From Myxococcales bacterium (lineage in GTDB: Bacteria > Myxococcota > Myxococcia > Myxococcales > JAJYLH01), in assembly GCA_021787845.1 (NCBI GenBank), contig JAJYLH010000049.1, positions 1 to 43,046 of the forward strand: a stretch of 43,046 nt of DNA, given 5' to 3'. Positions within the stretch are counted from its first letter, which is position 1, and every line of letters begins with the position of its first letter. Below, one piece after another: positions 35,255 to 43,046 of the stretch. The position numbers were made by a program, and so were the translations under genes. Under the pieces are notes generated by a model that saw nothing but the letters and a program-made list of their open reading frames with translations, made no database searches and was not told the DNA's origin.

Positions 35255-36691
35255 TCACCCCTCCAACTTTCGCCGCAGCACGTCGTTGACGACGCCCGGG
35301 TTTCCGCGGCCCTTCATGGCGCGCATCACCTGCCCGACGAAGAAGCCGATGACGTTCTTCTTGCCCGCGCGGTACTTCTCGACTTCGCTGGGATTCGCGG
35401 CGAGGACCTGGTCGACGGCGGCCTCCACGGCAGAAGCGTCCGACACCTGCGCGAGCCCCTTGCGTTCGACGATCTTCCGCGGCTCCTCGCCGGTCTCAAC
35501 CATCTCGGCGAAGACGTCTTTCGCGGCGCTGTTCGAAATCGTCCCGGCGTCGACCAGCTTCAGGAGCGCCGCGAGGTCGGCCGGCGAGAATTTCAATGTC
35601 GCGAGCGAGGTCACCTTCTCGTTCAGCACCCGCGCCAGCTCGCCGACAAACCACTTCCCGAGCCGCTTGCCGTCCCGATACGCCTCGAGGCACCGTTCGA
35701 AATACGCGGCGAACGCCGGGTCGCCCGCAATGATCACCGCGTCGGCCGCGGCCACCCCCTTCTCCTGCGCATACCGCTTCGCCTTGGCCCGCGGGAGCTC
35801 CGGCAGGGTCTCGCGCACCTTCGCGACCCGCGCCTCGGGCACCTCCAGTGGCAAGAGGTCCGGGTCCGGAAAGTAGCGATAGTCGTTCGCCTCTTCCTTG
35901 GTCCTGAGCGACCGCGTCTCGCCCTTGGCGGAATCCCAGAGGCGCGTCTCCTGAACGACGGCCTCGCCGTGTTCGTATGCGCTGGCCTGCCGCGCCGCCT
36001 CGTAATCGATCGCATCCTTCAAGAACTTGAACGAGTTCAGATTCTTCAGCTCGGCGCGCGTCCGCAGGTCCGTCTCCCCGCGCGGGCGCACGCTGACGTT
36101 GGCGTCGCACCGCAGCGAGCCCTCCTCCATGTTGCCATCGTTGATGCCCAGGTAGATCAGAATCGACCGCAGCGACTTGAAGTACTCCATCGCCTCGGCG
36201 CTCGAGCGCAGGTCGGGTTCGCTGACGATTTCGATCAGCGGCGTCCCGCCTCGATTGTAATCGATGACGCTGACCCCCTCCCCGACGCCGTGGAGGTTCT
36301 TTGCTGCGTCCTCCTCGATGTGGATGCGCCGGACTCTCACCGCTCTCATCTCGTCGCCGGTACCGATCTCGATCGTTCCCCACTCGCACAGCGGCAGGTC
36401 GTACTGCGAAATCTGGTAGCCCTTGGGCAGGTCCGGATAGAAGTAGTTCTTGCGCGCGAAGACGCTCTTCTCGTTGACCCGGCAGCCGAGGGCGAGCCCC
36501 GCCTTGATGGCGAAGTCGACCACCTGCGCGTTGAGGACCGGCAGCGCGCCCGGAAGCCCGAGGCAGACCGGGCAGGTCTGGGTGTTCGGCGGCGCGCCAA
36601 ATTCGGTCGAGCAGCCGCACCAGACTTTCGCCTTCGTCGCGAGCTGCGCGTGAACTTCCAGCCCGATGATCGTTTCCCAGCTCCGTTGCAT
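35255..36691 (-). CDS. gatB: Aspartyl/glutamyl-tRNA amidotransferase subunit B
   Basis: 478 aa from ATG 36691 (GAGGTGG upstream); a TTG two codons earlier is less likely. GatB signatures: IIGLEVHAQLATKAKVWCGC with Cys zinc ligands, CPVCLGLPGALPVLN, KNYFYPDLPKGYQISQYDLP, IDYNRGGTPLIEIVSEPD, and a C-terminal tail domain ending MRAMKGRGNPGVVNDVLRRK, which binds tRNA. The GatCAB complex amidates Glu-tRNA(Gln) and/or Asp-tRNA(Asn). The order gatC-gatA-gatB is kept, 18 bp after gatA. Confidence 0.97.
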   Translation of the reverse strand: MQRSWETIIGLEVHAQLATKAKVWCGCSTEFGAPPNTQTCPVCLGLPGALPVLNAQVVDFAIKAGLALGCRVNEKSVFARKNYFYPDLPKGYQISQYDLPLCEWGTIEIGTGDEMRAVRVRRIHIEEDAAKNLHGVGEGVSVIDYNRGGTPLIEIVSEPDLRSSAEAMEYFKSLRSILIYLGINDGNMEEGSLRCDANVSVRPRGETDLRTRAELKNLNSFKFLKDAIDYEAARQASAYEHGEAVVQETRLWDSAKGETRSLRTKEEANDYRYFPDPDLLPLEVPEARVAKVRETLPELPRAKAKRYAQEKGVAAADAVIIAGDPAFAAYFERCLEAYRDGKRLGKWFVGELARVLNEKVTSLATLKFSPADLAALLKLVDAGTISNSAAKDVFAEMVETGEEPRKIVERKGLAQVSDASAVEAAVDQVLAANPSEVEKYRAGKKNVIGFFVGQVMRAMKGRGNPGVVNDVLRRKLEG

Positions 36692-36709
36692 CTTCAAGCC
36701 ACCTCGAAA

Positions 36710-38182
<1,473 letters not shown>

Positions 38183-38229
38183 CTCGCCTCGGTCGGTGCG
38201 TCAAATGGGTTGGAGCTGCTCATCCGGTC

Positions 38230-38373
38230 ATTAATCGTTGCGAAAGTATCTGCACCTCGCATCATCAGTCGTGGCACGGGCGTCCCCGCCCGTGTAGCCT
38301 TCGTTGTGGCTTTCACAGGCGAGGACGCCTGTGCCACGAGACTCCGACTGCGACTACTTTCGCAACGATTAAT
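38230..38373. mobile_element. MITE-like element with 19-bp perfect terminal inverted repeats
   Basis: The 19-bp arm ATTAATCGTTGCGAAAGTA (38230-38248) is repeated exactly in inverse at 38355-38373. The 144-bp element holds two internal hairpin repeats: 38271-38294 (GTGGCACGGGCG...) and its inverse form at 38314-38337. The outer ATTAAT is itself a palindrome and may be a target duplication, leaving a 13-bp true arm. No coding sequence. A related internal hairpin lies at 42983-43006. Confidence 0.75.
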
Positions 38374-38398
38374 AACCCCACCGAATCGGTGGGCAACC

Positions 38399-38430
38399 CG
38401 CTCATGCCGAGCGCAGTCGAGGGACGAGCG
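38399..38430. repeat. Interspersed palindromic repeat copy, between gatC and gatA
   Basis: CTCATGCCGAGCGCAGTCGA followed by GGGACGAGCGG: the same family as 19211-19242. A further half-copy CTCGGGATGAGCGG lies at 38467-38480. Nothing else coding is seen in 38183-38550. Confidence 0.75.
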
Positions 38431-38550
38431 GTTCGGGAAGGCTCGCTTCATCCCAGTCACCACTGACTCGGGATGAGCGGTACGTGCGCAGGGCGCCGAG
38501 TGTTGTCCGACCCTAGACATGATTCACAGCATCGACCTGCGGAGGCATTG

Positions 38551-38838
38551 CTACTCGATGATCTTGGGAACCGCGACCCCTCCAGCGACCCGCGCGGGAG
38601 CGCCCCCGAGCACCTCTTCGCGCGGGAGGCTCTCGCGCACCTCGTCCGGCCGTTCCGGTCCCCGTAGCCGGACCGCGTGCGCCATCGGCTCGACGCCGGT
38701 CACGTCGAGCGTCTTCAGCCGCTCCATGTAGTCGAGAATCTGTCCGAGCTGGCGCGAGAACTTCTCCTCCTCGTCCGGCGACAGCTCGAGCCGCGCCAGG
38801 AGCGCGACGTGGCGCACCTCATCCTTCGACAGCGACAC
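38551..38838 (-). CDS. gatC: Aspartyl/glutamyl-tRNA amidotransferase subunit C
   Basis: 95 aa from GTG 38838, with GGAGG six bases upstream. Typical GatC: LSKDEVRHVALLARLELSPD, FSRQLGQILDYMERLKTLDV, and GVEPMAHAVRLRGPERPDEV. The small subunit stabilises GatA-GatB. It leads the gatCAB set but is separated from gatA by 368 bp of repeats, an atypically long gap for this operon. Confidence 0.95.
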   Translation of the reverse strand: MSLSKDEVRHVALLARLELSPDEEEKFSRQLGQILDYMERLKTLDVTGVEPMAHAVRLRGPERPDEVRESLPREEVLGGAPARVAGGVAVPKIIE

Positions 38839-38868
38839 CTAGAGCCTCCGCGGCGCATCGCACCGAGT

Positions 38869-38940
38869 GTAGGATGGGTGAAGCGAAGCGGAACCCATCA
38901 GCGACGGCCGCGGACGATGGGCTGTGCTCCACCCATCCCA
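38869..38940. repeat. GGATGGGT / ACCCATCC palindromic repeat
   Basis: AGGATGGGTGAAGC pairs with GCTCCACCCATCCC, and inner ACCCATC with GATGGGC, giving nested hairpins. It lies in the 384-bp gap upstream of gatC. It has the look of a widespread bacterial interspersed repeat. Confidence 0.7.
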
Positions 38941-39082
38941 CGATTCGGGTTGCGGGCGCGACACCCGCGCCAAACGAAGTCGCAGGCGTTCGCTCGTTCC
39001 TCTCTGACTCCGCTCCGCGCGCGGACTCGCGGGGGTTTCACCGGGCATCCTGAACCAGGGGCACGCCCCTACCATCGCGTGG

Positions 39083-39216
39083 ACCATGCCTACCGGTTGA
39101 CACACTTGCCCGACGTTGGAGCCGGGCACGTCAGTGCCCGGGTTGGCTCGGGACGCCGCATCCGACCCGGACACTGACGTGTCCGGCTCCAAGCGTGTCA
39201 ACCGGATAGGCATGGT
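39083..39216. repeat. Long imperfect inverted repeat next to the DsbA-like gene stop
   Basis: The left arm (39083-39143, ACCATGCC...CCGGTTGACACACTTG...GGGTT) matches the inverse of the right arm (39165-39216) over about 50 bp, with a short extra stretch (CCCGACG region) in the left arm. The loop is about 21 bp. It starts only 6 bp beyond the TAG/TGA stop of the gene ending at 39223, so it is a candidate terminator or 3'-stabilising structure as well as a mobile repeat. Confidence 0.75.
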
Positions 39217-39222
39217 GCGAAC

Positions 39223-40326
39223 CTACTTCGCCGCCAGCTCCGCGTCGATGATTTCCTTGAACGCGGAGAACGGTTGCGCGCCCGAGAGCGGCCGCCCGTT
39301 GATGAAGAAGGCCGGCGTCCCGTTGACGTGCGCCGCCTTGCCCGCGGCCAGATCCTTCTGCACGGTCGCCTTGGTCGCCTCGGAATCCAGGCACTTGTCG
39401 AACTTCGCGCCATCGAGCCCGGCCGCCCGCGCCTGCTTCTTCAATCCGGCCGGATCGAGCTGGTCCTGGTTCGCGAACATCGAGTCGTGCATCGCCCAGA
39501 ACTTCCCCTGCTGGTCGGCGCAGGCCCCGGCCTCGGCCGCCACCATCGCGTGCGAATGGAACGGCAGCGGGAAGTAGCGGTAGACGACTCGCACCTGGTT
39601 GCCGTACGCCTGTTCCACCTGCTTCACCGTTTCGGTCGCGCGCTGGCAGAACGGGCACTGGAAGTCCGAGAACTCGACGATGGTCACCTTCGCCGACTTC
39701 GGCCCCACCGCGGGGCCCGTCGCCGCCACCTCCACCCGCGGCACCTTCGCGAGCGGCAGCGAGGTTTTCACGTGGTACTTCGCCTTCAGCTCGTCGAGGA
39801 ACGCCTTCGCGCGGCGCTGCTCCTCTTCCTGCGTCAGCTCGTCGCTCAGCCGGGTCTTGACGTCCTCGAACTTCAGGTCCGGCCGCGACGGCTTGACGAT
39901 GGTGTCGAACGCCTGGCGCAGCTCCTGTTCGGACGGCGGCTTCACCTTGTCCTGGATTTCCTGCTTGATGAGCACCTTGCTGTCGATGCCGCGGGCCTTC
40001 GCCTCCATGTCGACCAGCCGTTCGTCGACCAGCTCCTCGAGCTCCTGCTCGCGCATGTCGTGGACCTTGTTCACGTAGTCCAAGGTCGCGCTGTCCATGT
40101 CGTCGCCGATCTTCTCGTCGACTTCGCCCGCGGTGATCGGGACGCCGTCGACGGTCGCCACGGTCAGCGCCGGGTCGAGGGACACGTCCGGTCCCGCCCC
40201 CCCGCTGGGCTTCGCCGGGACGGCACCGGACACGCTCGGCGAGACGGCGGTCTTGGGCTGATTCTTCGCGCAGGCAGCGGCGACCACGACGGTCGCGACG
40301 GCTAACGTACGGGTGAGCGTCTTCAT
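39223..40326 (-). CDS. Lipoprotein with SurA-N-like region and DsbA-type thioredoxin domain
   Basis: 367 aa from ATG 40326 (GAGGA upstream). Signal MKTLTRTLAVATVVVAAAC with a lipobox. Residues about 50-190 are helical and charged (TVDGVPITAGEVDEKIGDDM, EQELRQAFDTIVKPSRPDL), like the SurA N-terminal chaperone domain. Residues 205-365 are a DsbA/thioredoxin_4 fold: TIVEFSDFQCPFCQRATETV with the redox CPFC, the cis-Pro loop VNGTPAFFINGRPLSG, and C-terminal FKEIIDAELAAK. The DsbA part could make or reduce disulfides in the periplasm. It may serve the Cys-rich lipoproteins at 30644-34755 (inference only). Confidence 0.9.
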   Translation of the reverse strand: MKTLTRTLAVATVVVAAACAKNQPKTAVSPSVSGAVPAKPSGGAGPDVSLDPALTVATVDGVPITAGEVDEKIGDDMDSATLDYVNKVHDMREQELEELVDERLVDMEAKARGIDSKVLIKQEIQDKVKPPSEQELRQAFDTIVKPSRPDLKFEDVKTRLSDELTQEEEQRRAKAFLDELKAKYHVKTSLPLAKVPRVEVAATGPAVGPKSAKVTIVEFSDFQCPFCQRATETVKQVEQAYGNQVRVVYRYFPLPFHSHAMVAAEAGACADQQGKFWAMHDSMFANQDQLDPAGLKKQARAAGLDGAKFDKCLDSEATKATVQKDLAAGKAAHVNGTPAFFINGRPLSGAQPFSAFKEIIDAELAAK

Positions 40327-40447
40327 GGGTCCTCGAGCCCGGCTTCAGGCGGCGAGCGCCCGCTCCGGGAAAAAAGTCGCGGCAGGCTAGGCATGGGTTT
40401 CGCAACCCGTCAAGAGCTGCGCGCATTCCTCGGCACCGCGCCCAGGC

Positions 40448-41200
40448 CGCGCAGCTCCCGATCCGGGCCGCGCAGCTCCCGCTCGACTCCGCGCAGCTCC
40501 CGCTCGACTCCGCACAGCTCTCGATCCGCGCCGCGCAGCGCCCGCTCCACACCGCACAGCTCCCGATCCGCGCCGCGCAGCTCTCGATCCGCGCCGCGCA
40601 GCTCTCGATCCGCGTCGCGCAACTGCCGGTCCACGCCGCGTAGCTCTCGATCCGCGCCGCGTAGCGCCCGACCCACGGCGCACGCCTCCCGATCCACGCG
40701 GCGCAGCTCCCGGTCCACGTCGCCCAGCTCCCGGTCCACGCTGCACAGCTCCTGGTTCACTCCGCGCAGCTCGTGGTCGCTGTTGCGCAGTTAACGGTTC
40801 ACTCCGCGCAGTCAACAGTCCACCTCGCGCAGCTCACGGTCGCTGTTACGCAGTTAACAATCCACCTCGCGCAGCTCGTTGTCCGAGTCGCGCAGCTCAT
40901 GATTGCTGTTGCGCAGTTAACAATCCACCTCGCGCAGCTCATGATCGCTGTTGCGCAGTTAACGGTTCACTCCGCACAGCTCGTTGTCCGAGTCGCGCAG
41001 CTCATGATCGCTGTTGCGCAGTTAACGGTTCACTCCGCGCAGCTCGTTGTCCGAGTCGCGCAGCTCATGATCGCTGTTGCGCAGTTAACGGTTCACTCCG
41101 CGCAGCTCGTTGTCCGAGTCGCGCAGCTCATGATCGCTGTTGCGCAGTTAACGGTTCACTCCGCACAGCTCGTTGTCCGAGTCGCGCAGCTCCCGGTCCT
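40448..41200. repeat. 21-bp minisatellite encoding heptads, with a 63-bp higher-order unit
   Basis: About 36 units of 21 bp, each containing CGCAGCTC or CGCACAGCTC. On the minus strand the units read heptads such as RELRGVD, RELRGAD and RELCGVE, with Leu and Val/Ala at 3-4 spacing, a coiled-coil pattern. The right part (about 40790-41200) is a 63-bp higher-order repeat of three units (GAGCTGCGCGACTCGGACAA, then a HELRDSD-type unit, then GTGAACCGTTAACTGCGCAA). The GTTAAC unit puts TAA in the heptad frame at 40791, 40854, 40917, 40959, 41022, 41085 and 41148, all multiples of 21 apart. The remaining 40327-41283 contains no other gene. Confidence 0.85.
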
Positions 41201-41283
41201 GGATTCCTAGCTCTGGATCCCGGACGCACGCGAGCCGAGGCGTCGCTCGCAACGCCCCGGCCCGCCGCCTTGATCGTGCTGCG

Positions 41284-42585
41284 CTACTTCTTCTTCCTGT
41301 TCTTGCTGGGCTTCGCGGACGAGCCCGACGCCTTGCCGGGGTCGGCCTTTCCGGCGCTCGCGTCACCGGGCGCCGCAGGGGCCGAAGCGTTGTTCGCCTC
41401 AGCCGTCGTGTCTTCCAGGGCGTCGGCGTCGGCGTCTTCGCCGGTGCTCGTCGTGCCAGCCGCGGTTGGCGCGGTCTTGCCGCCGCTGCCCGCGGGAGGC
41501 GCTACTTCTTCGCCGCCACCGGCACTGCCCCCGCCGCCCGCGTTGCCACCGCCACCGCCGTTGCCACCGCCACCGCCGTTGCCCCCGCCGCCCGCGTTGC
41601 CACCGCCACCCGCGTTGCCACCGCCACCCCCACCGCCACCGCTGCCCCCGCCGCCACCACCACCGCCGTTGCCACCGCCGCCGCCCGACTTGGCGGCTTT
41701 CTTCGTGGGATGGAGTGGCTCCGGGATCCCGGACATGGCGAGCGTGAAACCAGCGTCGTCGTTGATCAGGCCCATCGTGGCGCGCGAGATGAAGACCTTG
41801 ATCCAGCGCAGCATCGAGAAGCCGCTGGCGCCGACGTTCTTGCTCTTGGTCCGCCGCGTCTGGACGCGCACGCGCTTCTTTCCGACGACACGCACGAGGC
41901 TCTTCTTCAGGGTGACCGCCTGGTCGATCTCTTCGGAAGAGACGCCGGCGAGGGTCAACAGCGACCCGCGCCCCGGCGCGGCGTTGGTCAGCTTCGTCAA
42001 CGCCGCTTTCACTCCGGTCGACGTGGTGAGGCTTCTCGAATACTTGACGAGCGCGTCGACATCCTTCTTGTTCGTGTCGTCCTCGAGACCGCGCAGCGCC
42101 TTGCGGACCGCTTCGAAGAGCTTGCCGCCCTGGCTGACGACCTGGCGATCGGCCGGCGTAAGGACTTCGGTCCCCGACGTCTCGAGCGGTCGGTCGCCGG
42201 CGGCTTCGTGATCCTGCACGAGGACCTGGCCGGCGGCGAAGAACCCCTGGTCGATTCCTTTCTCCTCCAGAACCGGACGGATGCGCTCGACCGTCGCCTT
42301 GTCGGCGTCGTTCTCTACGGGCCCCGTGAGAAGCACGATCACCGCACCGACCACCGTCGCCAGCATCGCCGGGTCGTCTCTCGACTTCCCGTTCTTCTTC
42401 TTCTTCCTCCTCTTCGTCGCCTCGGCGGCACCCCACTGCCGAAACTCGTCGACCCATTGCCCTTGCGTCTTCACGAACGGGTTCGCCGGCGCCGAACCCC
42501 TACGGGCCCGCGCCCCAGCCGGCGGGTCGTGCGAACCTCTCGGCCCTGATTCCCGACGGGGGCCACCGCCTCCGGTCTTCGCCAT
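41284..42585 (-). CDS. Unknown protein with Gly-rich low-complexity and acidic/Lys-rich tail
   Basis: 433 aa from ATG 42585, with GGAGGAG six bases upstream. A basic, disordered N-terminus (about 1-65) is followed by a region of about 200 aa with a hydrophobic segment (PAMLATVVGAVIVLLTGPV) and helices (FAAGQVLVQDHEAAGDRPL, TEVLTPADRQVVSQGGKLFE, ALVKYSRSLTTSTGVKAAL). Residues about 270-365 are polyglycine with Asn/Ala/Ser, then an Ala/Asp/Thr-rich segment and a Lys tail (KNRKKK). No recognised domain. The composition suggests a scaffold or assembly protein, but there is no direct evidence. It lies beside the 21-bp array. Confidence 0.75.
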   Translation of the reverse strand: MAKTGGGGPRRESGPRGSHDPPAGARARRGSAPANPFVKTQGQWVDEFRQWGAAEATKRRKKKKNGKSRDDPAMLATVVGAVIVLLTGPVENDADKATVERIRPVLEEKGIDQGFFAAGQVLVQDHEAAGDRPLETSGTEVLTPADRQVVSQGGKLFEAVRKALRGLEDDTNKKDVDALVKYSRSLTTSTGVKAALTKLTNAAPGRGSLLTLAGVSSEEIDQAVTLKKSLVRVVGKKRVRVQTRRTKSKNVGASGFSMLRWIKVFISRATMGLINDDAGFTLAMSGIPEPLHPTKKAAKSGGGGGNGGGGGGGGSGGGGGGGGNAGGGGNAGGGGNGGGGGNGGGGGNAGGGGSAGGGEEVAPPAGSGGKTAPTAAGTTSTGEDADADALEDTTAEANNASAPAAPGDASAGKADPGKASGSSAKPSKNRKKK

Positions 42586-42982
42586 GTGTCTCTCCTCCGT
42601 TGCGCTCCGTCGGCCTATTCCTCGGGAGGCGGACCGAATGCTACGCCGACGACACGAGCAGAGCAAGCAATCGAACGTTCTCCTGTCTTTACCGGCACTT
42701 TCCGCCGCCCGCCGCCCGGCATCGTGTTCGCAAACGCCGCGCGTCGGCCCGCCTCGGCACCGTCCCCACGCGCCCCGCGCTGGCTCCCGGCGCGCACCGC
42801 CGGACGCAGGGCTCCGCCGCTCCTGCCCCTCGTCAGCGCAGCCGAGGACGGAACGTGCGACGCGACTCCCATGCCGCTTAGCGGTAGCGGTTAGCCTTAG
42901 CGGGGCCGGAACCGACCGGGTACCGACACGCCGCACGTCGCCCGCCGCGCGTCCGCCTCCCCGACTGCTTGGCTCCTCATCA

Positions 42983-43006
42983 GTGGCACGGGCGTCCTCG
43001 CCCGTG
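42983..43006. repeat. Hairpin repeat GTGGCACGGGCG...
   Basis: CGGGCG-TCCT-CGCCCG stem-loop inside a 24-bp copy of the same motif found twice in the element at 38230-38373. It lies in 42586-43046, the right end, where I see no gene. Confidence 0.7.
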
Positions 43007-43046
43007 AGCGCTGGGTACCTGCCATGCCGGCGGATTCGGGCTGGGC

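Noticed and set aside
40448-41200. CRISPR array
   Set aside because: Units are contiguous 21-mers without unique spacers, and no cas genes are present.
40773-41210. Plus-strand 145-codon frame of MIAVAQLTVHSAQ-type repeats
   Set aside because: It has no ribosome-binding site and covers only the 63-bp higher-order part; the minus-strand heptad pattern extends over the whole array, so this is probably a by-product.

Overview
The window is about 43 kb of high-GC bacterial DNA. Cysteine-rich lipoproteins with PPC (bacterial pre-peptidase C-terminal) domains, CxxCH lipoproteins with long Gly/Ser/Thr linkers, a PAAR protein, GatCAB and many alternative starts (GTG, probably one CTG) suggest a Myxococcota-like (former deltaproteobacterial) organism. 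That placement is inference from gene style; no rRNA or other phylogenetic marker is present. I see no tRNA, rRNA, CRISPR array or intact insertion sequence.

Layout. (1) 1-6183, minus strand: the body of a very long protein made of two degenerate aldehyde-dehydrogenase-like domains plus a Pro/Gly/Thr tail ending in about 52 Gly-Ser-Thr repeats that run off the left edge, a PAAR protein and an SRPBCC protein. (2) 6209-15166: lipoproteins, an esterase, an anion permease, an ArsR/AHSA1 pair, a duplicated membrane protein, a cyclic-nucleotide-binding protein and a MepA-LysM murein endopeptidase. (3) 15332-30043: two divergent gene sets resembling the selenium/molybdenum-hydroxylase-linked purine catabolism cluster of E. 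coli and gut anaerobes. The minus set is an ssnA-like gene, two PLP enzymes, ygeW, ygeY and carbamate kinase. The plus set is preA, preT, a molybdopterin-FAD fusion subunit and a 2Fe-2S subunit. (4) 30062-30579: a DUF4258/DUF2283 small gene pair. (5) 30644-35183: a large Cys-rich lipoprotein divergent from two CxxCH lipoproteins. (6) 35255-38838: gatC-gatA-gatB, with a MITE-like element between gatC and gatA. (7) 39223-43046: a DsbA-like lipoprotein, a 21-bp heptad-encoding minisatellite carrying regularly spaced stops, and a Gly-rich protein of unknown function.

How region 3 may work (inference from known family roles): the molybdenum hydroxylase oxidises purines or related heterocycles. PreA/PreT provide flavin/Fe-S redox steps, SsnA and YgeY are hydrolases for ring or ring-derived amides, YgeW is a carbamoyltransferase and carbamate kinase recovers ATP from carbamoyl phosphate. 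Where E. coli has one diaminopropionate ammonia-lyase (YgeX), this locus has two different fold-type II PLP enzymes, and its SsnA lacks the beta-sandwich parts at both ends.

Short interspersed palindromic repeats are abundant between genes. One compound copy lies in frame inside preT. The best candidates for undescribed biology are the tandem pseudo-ALDH/GST-repeat protein beside PAAR, the rearranged purine cluster, and the 21-bp heptad array.
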